In this document: positions 59,146 through 62,697 of the stretch, piece by piece
How positions within the stretch are numbered: position 1 is the stretch's first letter
Layout of the letters: every line of letters begins with the position of its first letter
Assembly: GCA_934661375.1 (NCBI GenBank)
Contig: CAKUJH010000019.1
Span: 1 to 62,697, forward strand
From: an uncultured Victivallales bacterium
Lineage (GTDB): Bacteria > Verrucomicrobiota > Lentisphaeria > Victivallales > UBA1829
Length of the DNA stretch: 62,697 bases
Direction: 5' to 3'
The notes under the pieces: model-generated
Databases searched by the model: none
Seen by the model: only the letters and a program-made list of their open reading frames with translations
What the model was told of the DNA's origin: nothing
Translations under genes and position numbers: made by a program

Positions 59146-60180
59146 TCAGAATCTCCCGTTGCTGACTTCGAAATGAGTGGGTTTGCCGATGGAAATTCCG
59201 CCGCCGGCAATCCAGTCGCACTGAAGACGGATCATTTCATCCAGCGACATGCGCGGATAGCCGAACAGACGCGACATCTTTGCGGAATTGTTGAGGTAAT
59301 TCAGTTCGCCGGGCGTACCGGAAAACCGGACTTCGCGGTTCATCAGTTTCCCCATCCGGAGCGCAACCGCTTCCACACTGGCGGTTTCCGGTCCGGTAAC
59401 ATTCAGGTACGCACAGGGATTGTCCGCCAGTTCCAGCGCACGGAGCGCATTGGCGTTGGCGTCGCCCTGCCAGATCACGTTGAAATAACCGACAGTGTTG
59501 TTGACTTCGCGTCCTTCCCAGATGGCGCGGCCGATGTCGTGCAGTACGCCGTACCGCAGGTCGATGGCATAGTTCAGACGGAACAGCAGAAGTTTCGTGC
59601 CGTATTTCTGCGAGTAATACTGGAAGATGCGTTCGCGTCCGAGACAGGACTGCGAATATTCACCGACCGGCGCCGGAATCACCTCTTCAGTGCATCCGCC
59701 CTGCTGAACGGAACGCAGCGGATAGACACAGCCCGTGGAAAATGCCACAATGCGGCTGCCGCGGAAATGTTCCGCCACATAAGCCGGCGCCAGAACATTC
59801 ATCGCCCAGGTCAGGGCTTCGCTTCCTTCCGTGCCGAATTTGCGTCCCGCCATGAAAATGACGTTCTGCACCTGCGGCAGCTTGGCGACCTGCGCGGGAT
59901 CCTGCAGATCGCAGGCAATGGTGATGATGCCGCCGGCTTCAAGTTTGGCGCGTTCCTCCGGTTTGGAGAACCGCGAAACGCCATAGACTTTTTTGTCCAC
60001 ACCTGCCAGCCGGATGGCTTCGACCGCCTGCATTCCCATGCTGACGCCCATTTTTCCGGCAATGCCGAGAATGATGATGTCGCCGTCCAGACGCTTCATC
60101 ATCTCCGTCAACCCTTCTGCCGGACGTGCCAGCAGCTGTTCCAGTTTCGCTTCGGAATCCAGTTTTTCCATGCAGTACAT
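59146..60180 (-). CDS. NAD-dependent epimerase/dehydratase-family protein, 344 aa
   Basis: The ATG follows GGAGG. After a 30-residue N-terminal helix the Rossmann loop is IIILGIAGKMGVSMGMQAVE, then CDLQDPAQVAKLPQVQNVIF MAG. FSTGCVYP and EYSQSCLGRERIFQYYSQ follow; a Ser-Thr then a shifted Tyr-x-x-x-x-x region stands where most SDRs have Y-x3-K, so the catalytic pair is atypical. FRLNYAIDLRYGVLHDI is the usual substrate strand. Probable role: redox or epimerisation of a sugar or hydroxy acid before aldol cleavage by the next gene. It is the first gene of the four-gene operon, behind the palindrome at 60209-60226. Confidence 0.87.
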   Translation of the reverse strand: MYCMEKLDSEAKLEQLLARPAEGLTEMMKRLDGDIIILGIAGKMGVSMGMQAVEAIRLAGVDKKVYGVSRFSKPEERAKLEAGGIITIACDLQDPAQVAKLPQVQNVIFMAGRKFGTEGSEALTWAMNVLAPAYVAEHFRGSRIVAFSTGCVYPLRSVQQGGCTEEVIPAPVGEYSQSCLGRERIFQYYSQKYGTKLLLFRLNYAIDLRYGVLHDIGRAIWEGREVNNTVGYFNVIWQGDANANALRALELADNPCAYLNVTGPETASVEAVALRMGKLMNREVRFSGTPGELNYLNNSAKMSRLFGYPRMSLDEMIRLQCDWIAGGGISIGKPTHFEVSNGRF

Positions 60181-60208
60181 TGCAGCCTCCGTTGTTTCTG
60201 TAAAATAA

Positions 60209-60259
60209 AAACCAACCGTTTGGTTTCTTTTACTGTATCACCGGAATCTGGAAAGTCAA
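60209..60259 (-). promoter_or_regulatory. TetR-type operator and promoter of the epimerase operon
   Basis: The -35 TTGACT (60254-60259), a 16-bp spacer and -10 TACAGT (60232-60237). Directly downstream is AAACCAACCGTTTGGTTT (60209-60226), an inverted repeat with perfect 7-bp arms, as expected for a TetR dimer site. Confidence 0.75.
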
Positions 60260-60333
60260 GTCCGCCGGAACAGAAAACGTGAAATTTTTCCGGGAATACG
60301 GTGAATTCCGCAGGAAAGACGACATTCCAAGAC

Positions 60334-60362
60334 TTGTTTTTTCGCAGAAAACGGAGTATATT
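60334..60362 (+). promoter_or_regulatory. Promoter of leuCD
   Basis: The -35 TTGTTT (60334-60339), a 17-bp spacer and -10 TATATT (60357-60362). The roughly 40-nt leader shows no leucine-codon attenuator or T-box. Confidence 0.55.
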
Positions 60363-60409
60363 ACTGAAATTTCCGTAATCATTAAACCATAAAACAGGAG
60401 ACGGTATTC

Positions 60410-61696
60410 ATGGGAAAGACAACCGCACAGAAGATTTTCGCAGCACATTTGATCGACACACCTGCAGAAGGTGTCTCCGTGCTTTCCCTTGACCGTGTAT
60501 TCTGTCACGAAATCACCACCCCGATCGCCATCAACGATCTGGTCGCCAAAGGCAAGGACCGCGTGTTCGACGCGTCCAAAATCAAAGCCGTCATCGATCA
60601 CGTGACTCCGGCCAAGGACTCCAAAACCGCAGAACAGGGCAAAACTCTGCGCGAATGGGCGCACCGGCACGGCATCAAAGACTTTTTCGACATCGGCGCC
60701 AACGGTGTCTGCCACGCCATTTTCCCGGAAAAAGGATTTGTCCGCCCCGGCTATACCGTCATCATGGGTGATTCACACACCTGCACACACGGAGCGTTCG
60801 GCGCGTTCGCCGCGGGCGTCGGCACCACCGACCTGGAAGTCGGCATTCTCAAAGGCGTCTGCACCATGCGTTCCCCCGAAACCATCAAAATCAACGTAAC
60901 CGGAAAACTGCGTGACGGTGTATATGCCAAGGATCTGATTCTGAGCATCATCGGCAAGCTGACCGTGAACGGCGCAACGGACAAGGTCATCGAGTTCGCC
61001 GGTCCGGCAGTGGAAATCATGGGCATGGATGCCCGCATGACGCTGTGCAACATGGCGGTTGAAGCCGGTGCGACCTGCGGAATCTGCTATCCCGATATGA
61101 CCACTGTTGAATATCTCTGGCCGTTCATCCAGAACGAATTCGCTTCGAAGGAAGCCGCTCTGGCGGAATACTCCAAGTGGCTGCCCGATGCCGATGCACA
61201 ATACTGGAAAGTCGTTGAAATGGATGCTTCCGCAGTGGAGCCGATGGTTACCTTCAATTACAAACCCGATCAGGTCAAACCCGTCCGGGAAATGGAAGGA
61301 ACCAAAGTCAACCAGATTTACATCGGTTCCTGCACCAACGGACGGATCGAGGATCTGCGCATTGCCGCATCCATCCTGAAAGGCAAAAAAATCAGTCCGG
61401 ACGTGCGCGCCATTGTTTCCCCGGCGACCCCGAAAATTTTCAGTCAGACACTGGACGAAGGGCTGATCAAAATCTTCATGGATGCGGGTTTCTGCGTAAC
61501 CAATCCGACCTGCGGCGCCTGTCTGGGCATGAGCAACGGAGTTCTCGCCAAAGGAGAATCCTGCGCATCCACCACCAACCGCAACTTCAACGGACGCATG
61601 GGCAAAGGCGGCATGGTCCATCTGATGAGTCCCGCCACTGCCGCCGCCACCGCAGTCGCCGGTCATATCACCAATTCCCCCCTGTTCAAGGGCTGA
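60410..61696 (+). CDS. leuC: 3-isopropylmalate dehydratase large subunit
   Basis: With LeuD it isomerises 2- to 3-isopropylmalate in leucine synthesis. The aconitase-fold iron-sulfur subunit shows VIMGDSHTCTHGAFGAFAAG with the first cluster Cys region, YIGSCTNGRIEDLR and NPTCGACLGMSNG carrying the other Cys ligands, and VIDHVTPAKD near the start. At about 428 aa it is the short LeuC type 2 (homoaconitase-like archaeal/anaerobe form), not the 470-aa E. coli type. AGGAGA precedes the ATG. leuD follows after 20 bp; leuA and leuB are not in the window. Confidence 0.94.
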   Translation: MGKTTAQKIFAAHLIDTPAEGVSVLSLDRVFCHEITTPIAINDLVAKGKDRVFDASKIKAVIDHVTPAKDSKTAEQGKTLREWAHRHGIKDFFDIGANGVCHAIFPEKGFVRPGYTVIMGDSHTCTHGAFGAFAAGVGTTDLEVGILKGVCTMRSPETIKINVTGKLRDGVYAKDLILSIIGKLTVNGATDKVIEFAGPAVEIMGMDARMTLCNMAVEAGATCGICYPDMTTVEYLWPFIQNEFASKEAALAEYSKWLPDADAQYWKVVEMDASAVEPMVTFNYKPDQVKPVREMEGTKVNQIYIGSCTNGRIEDLRIAASILKGKKISPDVRAIVSPATPKIFSQTLDEGLIKIFMDAGFCVTNPTCGACLGMSNGVLAKGESCASTTNRNFNGRMGKGGMVHLMSPATAAATAVAGHITNSPLFKG

Positions 61697-61716
61697 AATA
61701 GAGAAAGGGTTTGCAA

Positions 61717-62241
61717 ATGAAAAACTTCAGCGGAAAAATTCTGTTTCTGGACCGTTCGGACATCAATACCGATGAAATCATCCCCGCCAAATATCTGACG
61801 GAACTCACCAAGGAAGCCCTCAAGCCGTACTGCCTGGAAGACCTTGCGCTGCCGGGCTTCGACCCCAAACGCGACATTACCGGCAAAAGCGTGATTGTAA
61901 CCCGTGCCAACTTCGGCTGCGGCTCATCCCGTGAACATGCCCCGTGGGTGCTGGAATACAACAACATCAACCTTGTCATTGCCGAAAACTTCGCCCGCAT
62001 CTTCCGCCAGAACATGTTCAACTGCGGGCTGATGGCAATCTCCCTGCCGAAAGCGGACATCGACGATATTTTCGCCACCTTCGCCGGCACGGAAGCCACC
62101 TGCGAAACCGATACGGACAAGAAAACCTTCACCATCTCCAACGGCAGGACCTCCAAAGTCTATCCGTTCACAGTCGGTGATTTCGACTTTGAGCTCGTCA
62201 AGGCCGGCGGCTGGGTCGATTACGCGGACAGCAAGTACTGA
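61717..62241 (+). CDS. leuD: 3-isopropylmalate dehydratase small subunit
   Basis: The ATG at 61717 has AAAGGG seven bases upstream; a TTG two codons earlier is less likely. The swivel-domain motifs are INTDEIIPAKYLTE and RANFGCGSSREHAPWVLEYN, and AENFARIFRQNMFNCGLMAI follows. At 174 aa it matches the small subunit that pairs with type 2 LeuC. Cytoplasmic, co-transcribed with leuC. Some members of this clan act on other 2-hydroxy acids (citramalate, homocitrate), so leucine biosynthesis is the likely but not certain role. Confidence 0.93.
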   Translation: MKNFSGKILFLDRSDINTDEIIPAKYLTELTKEALKPYCLEDLALPGFDPKRDITGKSVIVTRANFGCGSSREHAPWVLEYNNINLVIAENFARIFRQNMFNCGLMAISLPKADIDDIFATFAGTEATCETDTDKKTFTISNGRTSKVYPFTVGDFDFELVKAGGWVDYADSKY

Positions 62242-62260
62242 TCCCGGTTGCCCCCTCTGC

Positions 62261-62288
62261 GGAAGCGCGGCGCGGCGGCCGCGCTTCC
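62261..62288 (+). terminator. Possible leuCD terminator hairpin
   Basis: Perfect 11-bp arms GGAAGCGCGGC and GCCGCGCTTCC lie 20 bp past leuD. The T-run (TTTTTTC) comes only about 25 bases later, so termination efficiency is uncertain. Confidence 0.4.
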
Positions 62289-62323
62289 TGCGGTCGCTCC
62301 GCTCCTTTCCGTTTTTTCATTTT

Positions 62324-62697
62324 TCACATCAATTCGTTGCGGTAAGTTCCCGGCGTGACGCCGGTCGATTTGCGGAAGAACCTGCAGAAATATTGAGCCG
62401 AAGCAAAACCGCACGCAGCCGCAGTCTCCTCTATCGTCCGCTGTTCCAGCAGCATTTTTTCTGCGAATCCAAGACGGATGCGATTGAAAAACGCCATCGG
62501 GGAAACGCCGAACTGACGGCGGAAAAGCTGAGCGAAACGACTTTCCGAAAGCCCCGCGGCTTCAGCGAAATCCGCAATCCCGATCGGCTCGCTGAAATGC
62601 TCTTCCATCAACTCCAAAACCCGTTTCAGCTCCGTTCGGAGCGGCGTGGAGGGCAGTGGCTCGCGCGGCAAATCCGCAAGCAGCGCTACAATGAAAT
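62324..62697 (-). CDS. AraC-family regulator, C-terminal part (partial at window edge)
   Basis: The frame is open to the end of the window, so the N-terminus, including any sensor domain, is missing. The visible part is the double helix-turn-helix of AraC/XylS: IADFAEAAGLSESRFAQLFR, RQFGVSPMAFFNRIRLGFAE, KMLLEQRTIEETAAACGFAS and AQYFCRFFRKSTGVTPGTYR, with the canonical G-F-x-S/A-x-x-Y/F-F-x-x-x-F-K/R-x-x-x-G-x-T-P signature. It faces leuCD convergently. Such regulators in these genomes usually control sugar genes; its target is outside the window. Confidence 0.9.
   Translation of the reverse strand, partial: FIVALLADLPREPLPSTPLRTELKRVLELMEEHFSEPIGIADFAEAAGLSESRFAQLFRRQFGVSPMAFFNRIRLGFAEKMLLEQRTIEETAAACGFASAQYFCRFFRKSTGVTPGTYRNELM

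Overview
The window looks like a chromosomal segment of a Lentisphaerota bacterium (Victivallales, Victivallis-like gut or sediment fermenter). This is inferred from gene content, not from a marker-gene search. The grounds are several stand-alone type II pseudopilins with the FTLIELLVVIAIIAILAG leader and a C-terminal H-x9-DG motif, many Gfo/Idh/MocA oxidoreductases, a GH109-type enzyme, large secreted carbohydrate-active proteins without SusC/SusD partners, and a Gram-negative LPS gene (kdsD). Most of the window is GC-rich. The first 5 kb is clearly AT-rich and looks like an island.

Layout. 0.3-5.1 kb: an AT-rich minus-strand array of three secreted paralogues interleaved with shuffled pieces of an ExbB/TolQ-type gene and a two-member family of unknown proteins. 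5.2-8 kb: a degenerate pseudopilin, a membrane-anchored protein, and a PHP phosphoesterase gene broken by an amber codon and flanked by a 46-bp inverted repeat. 8-10.2 kb: a dehydrogenase/MocA sugar-oxidation pair. 10.2-16 kb: a minus-strand housekeeping run (kdsD, aldo/keto reductase, metallophosphoesterase, ComF, accD, SRP RNA, rph). 16-22.7 kb: the classical thrS-infC-rpmI-rplT-pheS-pheT cluster with an internal promoter, a probable AUU start for infC and a terminator-attenuator before pheS. 22.8-27.5 kb: recQ, an M55 D-aminopeptidase and a TIM-barrel isomerase. 27.7-32.3 kb: a 1,516-residue protein joining an IdeS-like cysteine protease to AIDA-type strand-loop-strand repeats and FG-GAP/VCBS repeats. 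32.3-35.4 kb: metH lacking its activation domain, with that domain encoded by the preceding gene.

35.6-56.2 kb: three regulator-pseudopilin-secreted enzyme modules. Each starts with a LacI or GntR regulator (LacI 35.6 kb, LacI 50.6 kb, GntR 50.7 kb) that has a repeat-type candidate operator at its own promoter. Each continues with one H-x9-DG pseudopilin and then large secreted glycan-active proteins (GH109 plus a deacetylase-like protein; an 1,107-residue TIM-barrel protein with accessory genes; an 1,183-residue LamG protein). The last two modules diverge from one 186-bp control region.

56.3-60.4 kb: a TetR-controlled catabolic operon (epimerase, DapA/NanA-like aldolase, TetR, M20 amidohydrolase) with an 18-bp palindrome at its promoter. 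60.4-62.7 kb: leuCD and the C-terminal part of an AraC-type regulator cut by the window edge. No tRNA, rRNA, CRISPR array or transposase gene was recognised.
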